64,000 nucleotides of DNA from Chrysomallon squamiferum. Lineage: Eukaryota; Mollusca; Gastropoda; Neomphalida; Peltospiridae. Below, in pieces: positions 26,205 through 39,619 of the stretch (within the stretch, counting starts at the first letter, position 1; each line of letters starts with the position of its first letter). Made by a program: the position numbers and the translations under genes. Location of the stretch: the NCBI GenBank assembly GCA_012295275.1, contig CM022665.1, positions 30,496,957-30,560,956 of the forward strand. Direction: 5' to 3'. The notes beneath the pieces were generated by a model. That model searched no databases, was not told the DNA's origin, and saw only the letters and a list, made by a program, of their open reading frames with translations.

Positions 26205-28128
26205 TAAATAAATACAAATCTTCAAAACCAAAAAAATAAAAATAAATAAATAAAATGTAAATTTGAATCAAATCTTAATTATATTTCTGTACATTTTGAA
26301 AGTCAAATCTTATAATGAAAAAAAAGGTAAAAAGAAAAAGAAATTTGCAGTCATTATATTTGGGAAAGTCTTCAATGAAGATTCCAAAAGTGTTATTACA
26401 AACAGGCAGGTAATATTTTCAAAAGTTATTTTAAGTAAAGTTTCATGAACATAACATTTTTGTAACAACCATAAATCTATAATGAACATAGAGGTTAACA
26501 GATTTACAGTGTATTGTTTTGTTTGATATCTTATTAGAACACAATTTGTTTCATATTTATAGACTGAAGTTTAATCTCTACTCTAATTATACACATTTGT
26601 TTCTAATAAGAGATCAAGCAAAGCAATAAAATTTTACTACATAATTCTTTGTTAAAAGGTCACACTGAGTTATCTCAACTTTATAGATTATCCTGAAGCA
26701 TTTAAAAAAATATTTTTTTTTTTTTACTGAATTCATATGAGGGTGGGAAATAATTAAGGTACAAACAGCACTGAATGTTTTCAAATTAATATTTTAATAA
26801 ATAAATAAATAAATTAAGTTTAAAGTGGCAAAAATGTAATGTAAAGGCCAGTATCATAAACTGTAGTTTTTAAATAACTGACAGTTATTATACTCTTCAT
26901 TCAAGAAATACATGTTTAACATCTTCTGTAACAAAAACTTTAAATATACTGAAACTGCAGCCAAAAGTTTGTATATTTTTTAATGACAGTTATTTTTAAA
27001 CTTTATTTAGTGTTCAAGATGTATTTTATATTTAAAAACAAACTAACAATACTAAAAAAAATACCCTCCAACAAAATACAGTGTGATTTATAGTGTTTAT
27101 CTACATGTATATATTTTTAGATCCAAACATAATTTTATCACTATTTTATATTTTTAAGAGTATTTAAATGCTTTTATTTATTTAATATTTTTGTTGGTTT
27201 TTATTTTTGGTGTTTTTAAAATATATTTTATGACACATTTTTATCTATTAATGCTCAGATTTTGTTCAGTATTTTATTTACAGTTTCATGAGGCAGTATT
27301 GGAAATTTTAGGAGCTGGATCATGTAGGGATATGACTTCTTACATCCACATCTCACATTTATTTTAACTTTATATACTAATAATTATTTTTACTTTTTCT
27401 CCATAATTATACCAATTAAAAATATCTATTATTGGAAAGGTACTGGAAACATTTACAACAGTTATTAGAAGTACATATATATTTAATAATAATACTTTTA
27501 TGTTTTATTAAGGTTTCATGATATATTATTTCATAAACATTTCCATCACTGTTTTGAAGTTACATATATTATTATTAAAAATAAAGTAATGAATGCAATA
27601 TAAATGGTGTTTATGCAACATTAAAGCTTGTGTTTGTATATATATTACATATAGCAAAAATACATATAGTGTCTCAGTTTGTTTCATGTGATTAAATTTT
27701 AAACCCTCATTTCCCAAAAGAAAAAGATATTGCAGCAAATTTGTGTTTCACATCTGTACTCTATTGTTTTTAATTAAAAAAAATGTTCTTAAGTAAAATG
27801 AACCTGAAAATATTTACAGTTATTTTATAATGTGAACTTAACAGGGTTGTGTATAATTTAAAAAATAGATAACTCTAATTTACAATTTATCAATGTGTTA
27901 AAATGCCCATAAAATATATTAGTTGCTTTTTACATGCAGAAAATGCAAGCTGGTTTGGATAAATTTATCTTATTTATTTTTGTTCTCATTTTTAATTAAA
28001 ATAGTACTTTAAAAAGTAATAAATAAATAATTTTTTCTTTTTTTTTCTTCTTTTTTTTTGGAGTGTGCCAAAACCAGAAATAATTCTATGAAAATTTTTC
28101 TCTCATGCTACATGGGCTTAATACAATC

Positions 28129-28204
28129 TATTATTATTATTATTATAATACATGTTTTTCTTCTTATTATTATTATATGTATTATTATTGTTGTTATTTT
28201 TATT

Positions 28205-28235
<31 letters not shown>

Positions 28236-28262
28236 TTATTATTACATGTATTATTATGATTA
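28129..28262. repeat. Imperfect (TTA)n microsatellite
   Basis: TTA units interrupted by GTT and CATG segments, giving spurious poly-Ile/poly-Tyr open frames on the plus strand. Confidence 0.9.
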
Positions 28263-29543
28263 TTATTATATCTACTATAGTACTATGTTGTTATGCTGTT
28301 GTTATTTCATAAATATTTTAAAGAAATCACAAAACAAATACTAATTCATTATGTAACCATTTTTAAAATATTGTAAAATGTATTTTTTGTAAGTGTGCCA
28401 TACCTTGTAGGTATGATGTAGGTTCACTACTTACATTTTTGTAGTGCATCTAACAATTACCATTCTCTTAATCCATTCAAAAGTCCAGATTTAAAACAAA
28501 TGGCTTTTTTATTCATAGAGTTTGGTCAGGTTGTTTTTGAAATGTTTGCAATAGGCATAACAGGGTAAAAATATTTTATTGAATTATTCAGTATGTTTGA
28601 GAATAAATATATTACATTGTATTAATTTGTGTTTGAATGTTTATTCTGAGATGATAACATATATTTAACTCTTCATATTCTCAATATTAGCAGGACCAGT
28701 CTACTTAATCATTCATGTTTGTGATGAAATAGCTTATTAAGTTGTATTACAGATTAATTAAAAAGGCTTTCAGTTTTTTTAGGCTTTTCAGATAGACCAT
28801 TAATTATTTTATTTTCCATGTATGAAAAAGATTTAAACAATAATGGAATAGACGGTTTACAAGTCAAATATCATTCTACAATAATAAGGCTCTTCCAGAA
28901 AAAAAGAAAATCCTGTTTCAATTTGTCACCCATCATATATTGAATTATAGCATCATCAAAGAGTAATATTTTGCAATAAACAATATTGTTCTTCCAGTTA
29001 CTTTGTTGTTATCACTGGTAGTTAAAATGATGAATTCAGATTTAAAATATGCAGCAATTGAAGCTTCCAGAGACTCTGAAGCCATGTTTCCACACAATAT
29101 TTTCTTTTCATTCTAGAAAATGTATTAAAAATGATTCATTCTTCTCCTTTTAAAAAACAATTAAAACGTTTTTTATTCCTGATTAATATTACAGTCTGTA
29201 TAATCTTGTAAAATCAATGTTTTCTGGTTTGTTGTTTCTTTTTTTTTTTCTTTTCTTTTTTATGGGGGGCTGAGGATTATGGACTGGCAGATTTGTTAAA
29301 AACAAATTTATTATTCATAATGTATCCAAAGAATTATTTTAAAAATAAATTTAATGTTATATCATACTTTAACATTATTAAAAATATTTTTTAAATATTT
29401 AATGTGTATTGCATTATTACTCTTAAAGATACTAAATCCAAACTTTTGTCTAATTAACACATCTTTTCTTATTAAATTTAATAATTAATTTTCTTTTTAT
29501 ACATTAGATGTGTGTCTACAGTTCAATTATTATTTATTATTAC

Positions 29544-29544
<1 letters not shown>

Positions 29545-29588
<44 letters not shown>
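29545..29588. repeat. (TTA)n microsatellite
   Basis: About 14 near-perfect TTA units. Confidence 0.95.
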
Positions 29589-30269
29589 TTACATTATAGC
29601 TACATGAAAACAATCTTTAAAATTTGTCAGATTAAGTTTGTTCATCTCCATTATGATAAATAAATAAATGTATCCATCAGCTAATAAAATCACATTTCTA
29701 AATATCAAATTTTCATTTTAATAAATGCTGCCTTTAAATACCTTATGAGTATTTTGGGAATATCTTTGTAAATATTTACTGGACAATAAGTGTACAGAAT
29801 TTCAAAATAAATTTACACAAGTGATTATAGCTCATTTACTTTACTGACTAATTTTTCAAGATAACATAAGGCAAAGTTGTATATCATAATAATATTTTGC
29901 CACTTCCTATGTGAAAACAGTATATCTTTCAAAAGAACATTTTAGCTGTTACTAAGGGACTACAGTGGTGTTGATAAATACTTTATAGATGTCTGAACTC
30001 CCAGATTAATCCTTAATAAGCTTTATTTCTGGGAACGTAAATATCTCATTCATTCACTTGTATAAATTTGTTTTCTCTTTATAAAGGATTTTTACTGTAA
30101 ATCCTTAGATCCTGTTAGAGGTTTTGTCTAAGATTTGATAAAGGTTAGACCTTTTGAGATACAATTATACACATAACTTTTGTCCCTGTTAAGAAAGTCA
30201 AGCTCTTGCTCATGATACTGAGTTCATTGAAAATATACTATATGTATAGTGAACTAATGAAAATGTAGC

Positions 30270-31075
30270 TAACACAATAGTTAACCAGTAGGAATGTAGT
30301 ATCACAACACTTAACCTGTCAGAATGTAGATACATCAATAGTTAACCTGTCACAATGTACTATCACAATAGTTAATCTGTCAAAATGTAGATATATCAAT
30401 AGTTAACCTGTCACAATGTACTATCACAATAGTTAATCTGTCAAAATGTAGATATATCAATAGTTAACATGTCAGAATGTAGTATCACAACAGATAACCT
30501 GTCAAAATGTAGATGTATCAATAGTTAACCAATCAGAATGTAGTTTCACAACAGTTAACCTGTCAGAATGTAGTATCACAACAGATAACCTGTCAAAATG
30601 TAGATATATTAATAGTTAACCAATCAGAATGTAGTTTCACAACAGATAACCTGTCAAAATGTAGATATATCAATAGTTAACCAATCAGAATGTAGTATCA
30701 CAACAGATAACCTGTCAAAATGTAGATATATCAATAGTTAACCAATCAGAATGTAGATATATCAATAGTAGATATATCAAGTTAACCAATCAGAATGTAG
30801 TATCACAACAGATAACCTGTCAGAATGTAGATATATCAACAATTAACCTGTCAGAATGTAGATATCTCAATAGTTAACCTGTCAGAATGTACTATCACAA
30901 CAGATAACCTGTCAAAATGTAGATATATCAATAGTTAGCCTGTCAGAATGTAGTATCACAATAGATAACCTATCAAAATGTAGATATATCAATAGTTAAC
31001 CTGTCAGAATGTAGATATATCAATAGTTAACCAATCAGAATGTAGCTATCACAGTAATTAGCCAATCAGAATTCA
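30270..31075. repeat. Minisatellite, ~31-bp unit, about 26 copies
   Basis: Units such as ATAGTTAACCTGTCAGAATG + TAGATATATCA alternate with a variant ending TAGTATCACAA. The two variants are interspersed rather than block-wise, which points to higher-order expansion or gene conversion. It lies in the HAAO downstream region and has no coding capacity. Confidence 0.9.
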
Positions 31076-32062
31076 GCCAAGAAAAACCATATTGCGGTAC
31101 ACCAAATAGTGTGAAGGAGAGACAGGTTCTGCTGTCTGTCTTACATAAATAATAAATTAAGGTAATAGAAATTTTGGTCAGTGTCATAGTATCCTGTTAT
31201 ATATTGGTACAGCTTTTTTTCTCATTTGTGATGTCTTGAACTCTGATTATAAAGCTTGTAAAATAACAGTAAATGTATGAAAAACAATTGGATGTAAACT
31301 GAATTGGATGTAGGTGTCTGATGCCTAATGATTGATGAAAAAATTAAGAATTATTTCATTAACTTGTGGTTAAATTTTTGACAAACAATTAATTAATAAA
31401 CAATCAGAAGGTTTGTAACAGCATGTGCTTTATACATTTTAAAAGCTGAAGAGGTTTTCTGAATAAAACAAAATAAAACAAAATAAAACCACCAAGGTAT
31501 TAATAAATTATTTATTCACTATGTACATATTTACATACATCTAAATTTGTAAAAATTTATATAAAAACAAAAAAACAACAAACTAATGACATCATTTTAA
31601 GGCTCTTAACCTCTTTGTGCCATCTTATGGTATCTATTATAACTCAATTTTATGACCATAAAACCAGTTATTGTAGATATAGAAGTAAAAATCATGACCA
31701 AATAGTGGTTACTAAATGTTCATAAGAGGTTAAGATTTTAAAATCTATTACATTATTATTTTTAAAATAACCTAATTTGCTGTTATCACAGTTTGAATTA
31801 AAATACAAAAAAAAAACCAACAAAAGACAATGTTACTTTACACGCAATATCCTTAATTATCTATAATGTGAATCCTTTCTTTGTTAACAGATGAAAATAT
31901 ATTATAAAAGTATCTAAAAGATGTCTTTACAAAATTCTAAAATAAAAATATTAATAATTTCATTTTATTAATTTTTCCAAATGAACATTTTAAAAAATAA
32001 AGAAGAAAAAGTCTAAATTTAGTAATCCTTCATGATCAAGTAAGTGTTGTTAAAATTAATTA

Positions 32063-32072
32063 TTTATTTATT
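32063..32072 (-). terminator. Candidate polyadenylation signal of the coiled-coil gene
   Basis: Two overlapping AATAAA hexamers on the minus strand, about 75-85 nt after the TAA at 32146-32148. Confidence 0.5.
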
Positions 32073-32145
32073 CCAGTTGTATTGAGCTTTTAAAAACTAA
32101 AGAGGAATAATATTTAGAAATAAAGCTATTTACAATCTATACATG

Positions 32146-35100
32146 TTAACATTCAAGATAAGGTTGTAAAGAGAAGTTTGGATCAAATGCTTGTAAAGTA
32201 TCTTCCATCATTTCAAGCAATTTACTTTGACGGAATATTGTGAATTCCATTGACATTATCTGAATAAAAAATATTAAAAATGAATATATATTAATAGTAT
32301 CTTCATGCAAATTACAAAATGTTTTGTAAAATTATTATTTATTAATATGGTTTATTTCATTGTTTAGTTTAAAATCATAAAAGAAATTGCATTTCTACAT
32401 GATCAGTTTTTATTAGTCAAATTATCTTTTAAGAACTGAATAATTTTTTTAATGCAAAATTAAAAATTAAATAAAAAATTACCTTTGTTTCTAAAGAACA
32501 AATGTTTGGTGGCAGTCTCGAAGAGTATCTATAGACTTAAAAAAATAAAAATTAAAAAATTAGTAATTAACAGCAAATGTTAAAGAATATTATATAATAA
32601 TAACAAACAAATTAAAAACATTATTTTGAATATTAACAAGGTCTTTTTTAATAACAGTAAACATTATATCAGTATGTAAAAACAGTATAATGAAATAAAT
32701 ATGATAATAATTATTTAAAAATACCACAGGCATTCATATAATATATAAACTATTCAAATCATGATTGCTGCTTTTAACCACTAAAAGATTAGTTTAACTG
32801 AGTTAGGCTGATATAAAGAGTACAGTGTATTTTTTTCTCTTCAATATTTATATCCTCTGATTTATTATTTGGTAAAACAAAGCACTCTGAAGACATCTGA
32901 TACTATAGTTGAATTTACCTGTACTATCCTGCTCTTGGTTATCAGTTTCTTCTGTTTGTGTTTTAACATTTTTTCTTAAACAATTCTTTGCAAAAATAAA
33001 ACAAATAAATGAGAAAATAATAATTTTATTTCACTGTTTTTTTTGTTTTCCACATGATTATTTCAAGATTATTAAATTTGAAAGACTGAAGAAAAAAAAA
33101 AAAAAAAACACACAACGCCCCCCCCCATCAACAAATACACCAAATGTAAATACAGAAATAAAAATAAAAAACAAAAACAAAACAACAGAAATGTTTTCTG
33201 ATTTATCCCTTTAATATTTTAAGATTTATCTCAGTTCATTACAACACTTAATAAAATCTTGCATGGTGTTTTCAGGCAATATAATGGTAAATCTCAAAAG
33301 GTTTAATTGTACAGTTTTTACTATATATAACAAAAGAGTTCTTGCATAAGGTTTTGTAAAACAATGCTTGTCAAAGTGGTCACTGTAAATTACTTGTCTG
33401 ATGTGGTCATTTTTGCAGAGCTGTATCTTTAACACACGAGTATACTGCTTTAATTAGTTAACAAACATACTTTTTAAAATGTGTCTGATATAACATCTGC
33501 TTATAAAATTTGCTGCATGTTCCTTTAAGCATCAAACATATATTACTTACAGATACAGATCCTTCATATTGTGAGATTCTTTCTCTAAGACAACGTACAC
33601 ATTCTGAAATATAAGATTTTATAAAATGTTATTCATATACAATTTCTTTAACAAAAGTAGACAAAATGCAAATAAATAAATATCTAATTCTACTTTATGT
33701 GAGTTTCAATAACATTAAAAACTAAACTTTTTTCATTCTCTATAAATTTAAAAATAAAAACACTTTCTGAAATAGCTAAGTATAAACAAATATTAACTTA
33801 TTACAATCTTTAAGAAGAAAGCATCATGAAATGTCACAAAAATAATGATATTAAAATAATAATAATAATAAGAAGAAGAAGAACAGACTTTACTTTTTTG
33901 GACTAGAAAGAATGTTTTATTGATATTAAATAAATAAACCTTTAAGGTTTCTGTTTTCCAAGCAGTAGCACTGGATCTTCTCACTCAGTTCTATTTCTTT
34001 CTGCTTGTGAATATTTTCTATTTCTGCCATGCTCTCTGTAATTTAATAGAAAATTAATATAACACTTGTCATAAATATAAACATATGGAACCAAACTATA
34101 CATATTTTTACCAATGCTTTTCCTTGAAATGTTTTGAAACCATTATTCATTTATTGAGAGATATTAGTATATCTTTAAAAGTTCTGCTCCATTTCTATGT
34201 TGATGTTATAGGCCAACTCTTTAATCCTGCAGCATTATTTACCCAAAATTTGTCTTATTTTTAATATAATATTGGCAAAATATTTAAAAAAAAAAAAGAT
34301 ATATAATAATAAAAAAAAAAATAATAATAATGATAATGATAATAATAAGAAATAATAATAAGAAAAAAAAGGAAAATAGAAGAGTATATTAAATCAAAAG
34401 ATACTACTTTTGTTTGCTTATTCCATCAAGGTATCAGTACTATAGTAATGTTTTCAAAACAATGTCTGAGTCTAGGAAACAAAATTCCTCCACATTTACA
34501 AATGATTTATGTTATTATTCATTTGACCACAAACCTGCTAATTGTTGATTCTGAATCTCTAACACTGCCATTTTGTTTTGTAATTTTGTTAGTTTTTTTT
34601 GATAGCAATCACTCATTTGTGCCAGTTCATCTGCAATGTATTAAATCAAAAGCATAATTTTAATATATGTTTTTCAAATATAACCCCCAACCCTCCACAA
34701 AAAACCCACAAAAAACAACAACAAACAAACAAAACAAAACAAAATATAGTAATAATAATAATAATAATAATAATCTTTAAATAAAAAGTCAATTGGGAAA
34801 ATAATCTATGTCACACGTTTTCTCAAGCTTTGTACTGATACAACAGAAACAAATCAACTCTGTCAGTTGACTTGTTTCTCTTGTATCAAAATTGTCCATC
34901 TAACAAAAATGTGACATGGATTGTTTTTCCTTGACTCTTAAAATGTATTATAAAAAATGAACAGTAAAGCTATAAAATGATTTCAAACAGTAATAATATA
35001 TATAAACAATGACAACAATATTTTTCAAATTATGTGCGTAAATGATAAATATATTACAAAATACATTATAAAAAATAATAAAAAAACAATGTTAAATTAA

Positions 35101-36413
35101 TTTATACACTTGTTGGATTGTATAAATGTCTAAATATATTTTGCATGCTTCTCAGTTGTTATATTATTTACAATTAATGGTCAATTTTTGCTAAATAAAA
35201 AAATATTACAATTAAATTTTAGAATTATAACAAAATCAATAATAATCAGAGGTCCATGCTATATTATTATTATTACTGTTATCATCATAATCATCATTAT
35301 TATTATTAACCTTTCTGTATAGGACACAGTATAATGATAAATATATAAAATGTCAGCTTCAGCTTATCCTCAATACCTTATTACTATTTTATCACAAATA
35401 TTGGTCATCAGTTATAAATAAAACAAATACTTGCAAGAATACATAAAGAATTTAGGCCATTTGTTCAAAACATCAGATGTTAAACTGTATTATCACACTT
35501 TATTAGTAGTAAATATTGGCTATTAGTTACAATAAAACAAATATTTGCAAGAATAAATAATGCGTATGTTTAGATTAACTTTAAAATAACTATTGCATAC
35601 CTTTTACTTTAATCTGAGTCAGCTGTGCTGCTTCATATGCTGCTTTCATAGCAACTAACAGAGAGAAAAAGTTAAATGAAAATAATTTAAATCTACAGAT
35701 ACAAATGTATTTTAAAATTGTATATTAATATTTACTATGGGTAAATGATACAAAACTGTGAGAATAAATATGAATGCTCAGGTTAATACAAGTAATATAT
35801 TAAAATATCTTAAAGTATTTTGACAAAAATATTAGAAACAAAAGAGAAAAAAAAACACTATGTCATAAATTCAGACTTGTCTAATTTATTTTTCTTGAAA
35901 TTATGATTCTTGTATCTATTGTCAACTGATCATCCTTCCATCCATTCTTCTTTCTAAATTAAAACTCAAAGCAACATACTCTCCAAACGTTTTTGTTTCC
36001 TCTTTTCTTTTCTTGTTTGCAACCAGCTTGTAATAGAATTTGATGAATCATCATGACAAAGTGGACATTCTGGAAAACCAATTTGCAGATATATATATAT
36101 ATATATAAAATGTATTTTATTCTAATTAAAATATTTGACACAATAAACAAATAAAATAAACTGAAAATAATATTAATAATGATTATAATAACTGTCATTA
36201 ATATATGATACAAAGGTTCTATACATTCAAACAACGTTTTTTTTAAAAATTTTATTGGGTTTTTTTAAAGAAAAAAATAGAAAGAATGATAAAATAAAGA
36301 TAAATAATTTGATTAATAAGACAATTATAATTCTCTAAGGCTAATATTAAAAGATAAGTAAAATAAAGTAAAATAAAATAAAACAAACATTAACAAAAAC
36401 TGTAAGGTACATG

Positions 36414-36459
<46 letters not shown>

Positions 36460-36567
36460 AATTGGATGAGCAACAAATTATTTTAAAGATTATATGAAAA
36501 CGATATATTGCAATAATATTATACCTTTGCAATATATGGTATATAGGCAATAGAATATTTAATTTGC

Positions 36568-36619
<52 letters not shown>

Positions 36620-37273
36620 ACCATCGATTTCACGGATTTCGTTTTCCCGGGTTTTGGGAAATCCTGACCAAATTTGCAAAAATCACAACATTTGAACTTA
36701 CCGCCATTTCCCACTTGAAACCTTATCTCAAGGTACTATTAAGTCCCACTATACAATCACGACAGTCATCTCTCAATCCACTTTGCATCAAGGTAACCAT
36801 AACCATCCTAACCCAGCCTACTCTACATTTTATCAGTGTATATTTTTCTGTACGTATACTGTGTGACCTTTGTCTACATTGTTTTTATTAGATATTGTTC
36901 TTATATTATTATATTACTGTATTATATAGCCGTTATGCATACTAAAATTTAATGTTTCGGTAAATGTTAGAGATAATGTTTACATTCGCGATTTGACAGA
37001 CTTGCATTTTCCGGAGTTGTGCTCCCCACAACTAATCCGTAAAATCGAGGGTCAACAGTAAATATATACGCGTGTGTGTGTGAAAATAAGAAAGAAAGAA
37101 AGAAAGGTAATACAAAGAATTAGGTTATATCTCATAGAATATTGATTATAAATAATAAAATCGAACTTACTTTTCATTATATTTGACATAATTATTTGCA
37201 ACTGTATTTCTTTGATAGCTCGTTTTGGAATGAGTCGATGCTTGGCTAACGTATTTAGATGTCCTGACGTCAT
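32146..37273 (-). CDS. Unrecognised coiled-coil protein with CxxC pairs (complete, 9 exons, 241 aa)
   Basis: Exons: 37171-37273, 35980-36069, 35601-35654, 34535-34630, 33940-34035, 33551-33603, 32919-32985, 32483-32535, 32146-32259. All borders are GT-AG with consistent phases, 726 nt including the TAA. Seen: a basic, amphipathic N-terminus (MTSGHLNTLAKHRLIPKRAI), then KKCPLCHDD, which looks like half of a zinc knuckle. From about residue 55 to 150 is a charged helical region with coiled-coil character (KLTKLQNKMAVLEIQNQQLA). A second pair, ECVRCLRERI, follows, then an acidic linker and a helical C-terminus (LLEMMEDTLQAF). No signal peptide or membrane segment was seen. I do not recognise the family. 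Exon 8 must use the acceptor at 32536-32537; the next AG downstream would put a stop in frame. Confidence 0.72.
36415..36457. repeat. (TTA)n microsatellite
   Basis: About 14 perfect units in the first intron of the coiled-coil gene. Confidence 0.95.
36569..36616. repeat. (TG)n microsatellite
   Basis: 24 TG units that directly abut the left end of the MITE at 36617. Confidence 0.95.
36617..37058. mobile_element. Pogo-like MITE, 442 bp
   Basis: The left end is CTGACCATCGATTTCACGG. The right end read on the other strand is CTGTTGACCCTCGATTTTAC followed by GGATTAG. These are imperfect terminal inverted repeats with the 'GACCCTCGATT..ACGGATT' character of pogo/Tigger elements, and TA flanks the right end. 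The left end is fused to a (TG)n tract and lacks two bases. No transposase fragment was seen. It lies in intron 1 of the coiled-coil gene. Confidence 0.6.
37265..37272. promoter_or_regulatory. CRE-type palindrome TGACGTCA at the start codon of the coiled-coil gene
   Basis: A perfect 8-bp CREB/ATF consensus overlaps the ATG (37271-37273 on the minus strand). Full CRE palindromes cluster near transcription starts in animals, so the start site may be close. It could also be chance, because the sequence is translated. Confidence 0.35.
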
Positions 37274-39619
37274 ACAAACGATTTAATTTAAGACAAACAG
37301 TTAATAATAATAAGCCGAACAAAAAAAAAAAAAAAAACAGCGAAGGGGCAGGGAAAAAATTAAAAAATTATAATAATAATAAAAATAAAATTAATAATAA
37401 TAAAAAAAGGTTTCATTTCATATAAATTAATCCATTCTGTAGAATTATTAGTCTTCTGCAGTTAATACAGTCATTTATCCGACAAGACTGGATTAAAAAA
37501 AATAAATAAAAAAAAATAAAAAAAATAATAATAATAAATTAAACTGTATTCAACAGATACACTTTAATACACTTCTAAAGCAGGGTTTATCTGATCTTTA
37601 TTAATTGACGTAAAGTTCTCAAAATACTTCTATAGAATACGCTTTCCACTAGCTTTTTGCGTTTCTTAGTTTTTTTAGTCACGATTAAAAAACCTAACAA
37701 CAACAACCCTTCCCAAATAACAAAAACAACAACACCCCCCACACACACACACACTTATTGTGATAGGTTAACTTGAATTGGCAAATCAGAAACTAAAACA
37801 AAGCACATTTAATTCAAAAGTATCCAGTTTTAAATATAGGCAGTTTTCAGGATTTTCTGGATTTCTGGAAGCTGGATAAATGGTTCGATACCAGTGGCTG
37901 CAGAGGTGGGGGGAGGCGAAGGGGCGGTGAACTCTAACATCCAAACGGGGGGCATCCAATCAGAGAAAAGAACTTAATAAATTTGGTTGATTTATATTTA
38001 AATCGAATAAAGTGTTTATGTTATGTTCAAAATATCTTCCTTTCTCATAATATTACTCAGTACTTGGCCTTATATTTGAGTCTTTGGGGCATATAATCAG
38101 GGAGTCGGACACAGGCATCACCAGTCCACTGCACGCCATTGTTCGGTACCAGTAATGCTTTTTCAGAGATCTTTAACACATATTTCCCTCCAAAACAAAT
38201 CTAGGATCCAGAACTGTCACTGTGTGAGTTTTCATTGGTGCAAAGCTTTTGTTAAAACAAAAACAACAACAAATAAAAAAAAAAAAAAAAAAAAATGAAC
38301 AAACAACAATAACAACAGCAAGAACAAATATTCATTGCTGAACTTCAAGAAAAATATGTTATTATCCTCAAGGGTCAAGATATTATGGGTAAAGAGTATT
38401 CAGTGACATGTTAACAGTAGGGTGATGTCTGTTTCTGGAATCACTGATGCACAGGCTTACTTCAGATTGAGGCAACAAGTTTATCAAATGCTTTCCTGCC
38501 TCTAGGAAGGTGTATAGAAAATTTCCATAGCAGATAATCTGTCATCTGCATAGACAGATACCACAGATTACAACTGACTGTTTAATCTTTATTAATTCAC
38601 TTAAAATTCTTAAAACACTTCTACAGAATACACTTTTCACTAGCAAGTTGTGTTTCTATCAGGGTATCCTTAAATGAAACAGTTGTTCCTTGCTTTCAGA
38701 CCTAAACAATGCTATCAAATGCCAAGGTGAATTTTATTTGGTCTGTCTGTTTACAGTTTTTTGTTTCATATAATAAAAGATGGCATCCTAAACCTACTGC
38801 CAAATTATTTCATAAACAATTTTTAAATATGTAAATATACAACATAAGTCTGAAAACTATTTTCACAATTTATTTATCCAAGTTAATCATGAATGGATTA
38901 GAAACATGGAATCCTGTATCCATCTTTTCAGTTTAAATATTTTTTACAAAGCAGTTAATCTCATTCTGTATAAATATATTAATATTTACACACACATACA
39001 TGTTCAGATAAATATACTGCCAGTACTACACATTTATTTATTTGAAATTAAAATAAAATAACAGTAATGAACTGATCACTGTGGTCTTGAAATGAAGATA
39101 GTTAATATACATTATACATAATAATACATTTTGTTTCTTTATTTTGTCAGGAAAATAATACATTGTTTCACCATTATTTGCAATGTGAATGCATTTTATT
39201 AAACCTTTTTTTTTCTTTTTTTTCTTGTTTTAAAATAGCAAAAATGCGCTATACATACAGGAACGTGCATTTATAAACTCTCACTCAATAAGGATTATTT
39301 TTCCATACACAACATATACATAAACCACATTTGCTATATCATATGTTTAATGAGATAAGTAACACAAAAATGCAATTATCTTGTGAAAGCACTGAAATTT
39401 AAAATTTAGTTTTGTGCATTAATATCGGACAAAATACACTAAACAAAAATGTTAGTAATCATGATGTATTTTAAATTGAAATGACAATCCTCTTCATATA
39501 GATATATAAAAAGTGTTTTGTTGGTGTGGGAAATTATTATAGTCTGTTGTGAAATTGATATTTTTGTGATGCCACACACTGACTCCAGTGATCTGCACCC
39601 ATCAAAAGAATTGTTAGTA

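Larger units (their letters stand above)
25852..32145. other. Convergent intergenic region between HAAO and the coiled-coil gene
   Basis: 6.3 kb of AT-rich sequence between two genes that point toward each other. It holds (GT)n (26143-26164), TTA-rich tracts (28129-28262 and 29545-29588) and a minisatellite (30270-31075). The open frames here (for example 28058-28344, poly-Ile or poly-Tyr) come from the TTA repeats. No gene was recognised. Confidence 0.6.

Noticed and set aside
28058-28344. Poly-Ile and poly-Tyr open frames
   Set aside because: They are produced by the TTA microsatellite.
32483-32530. Exon 8 of the coiled-coil gene using the acceptor TATAG at 32531
   Set aside because: That acceptor puts TAG in frame after 12 codons. 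The AAG acceptor just upstream keeps frame and gives a sensible C-terminus.
36347-36891. Open frames rich in poly-His/Thr, poly-Asn and Cys-Val
   Set aside because: They come from the (TG)n and (TTA)n tracts and the adjacent MITE.
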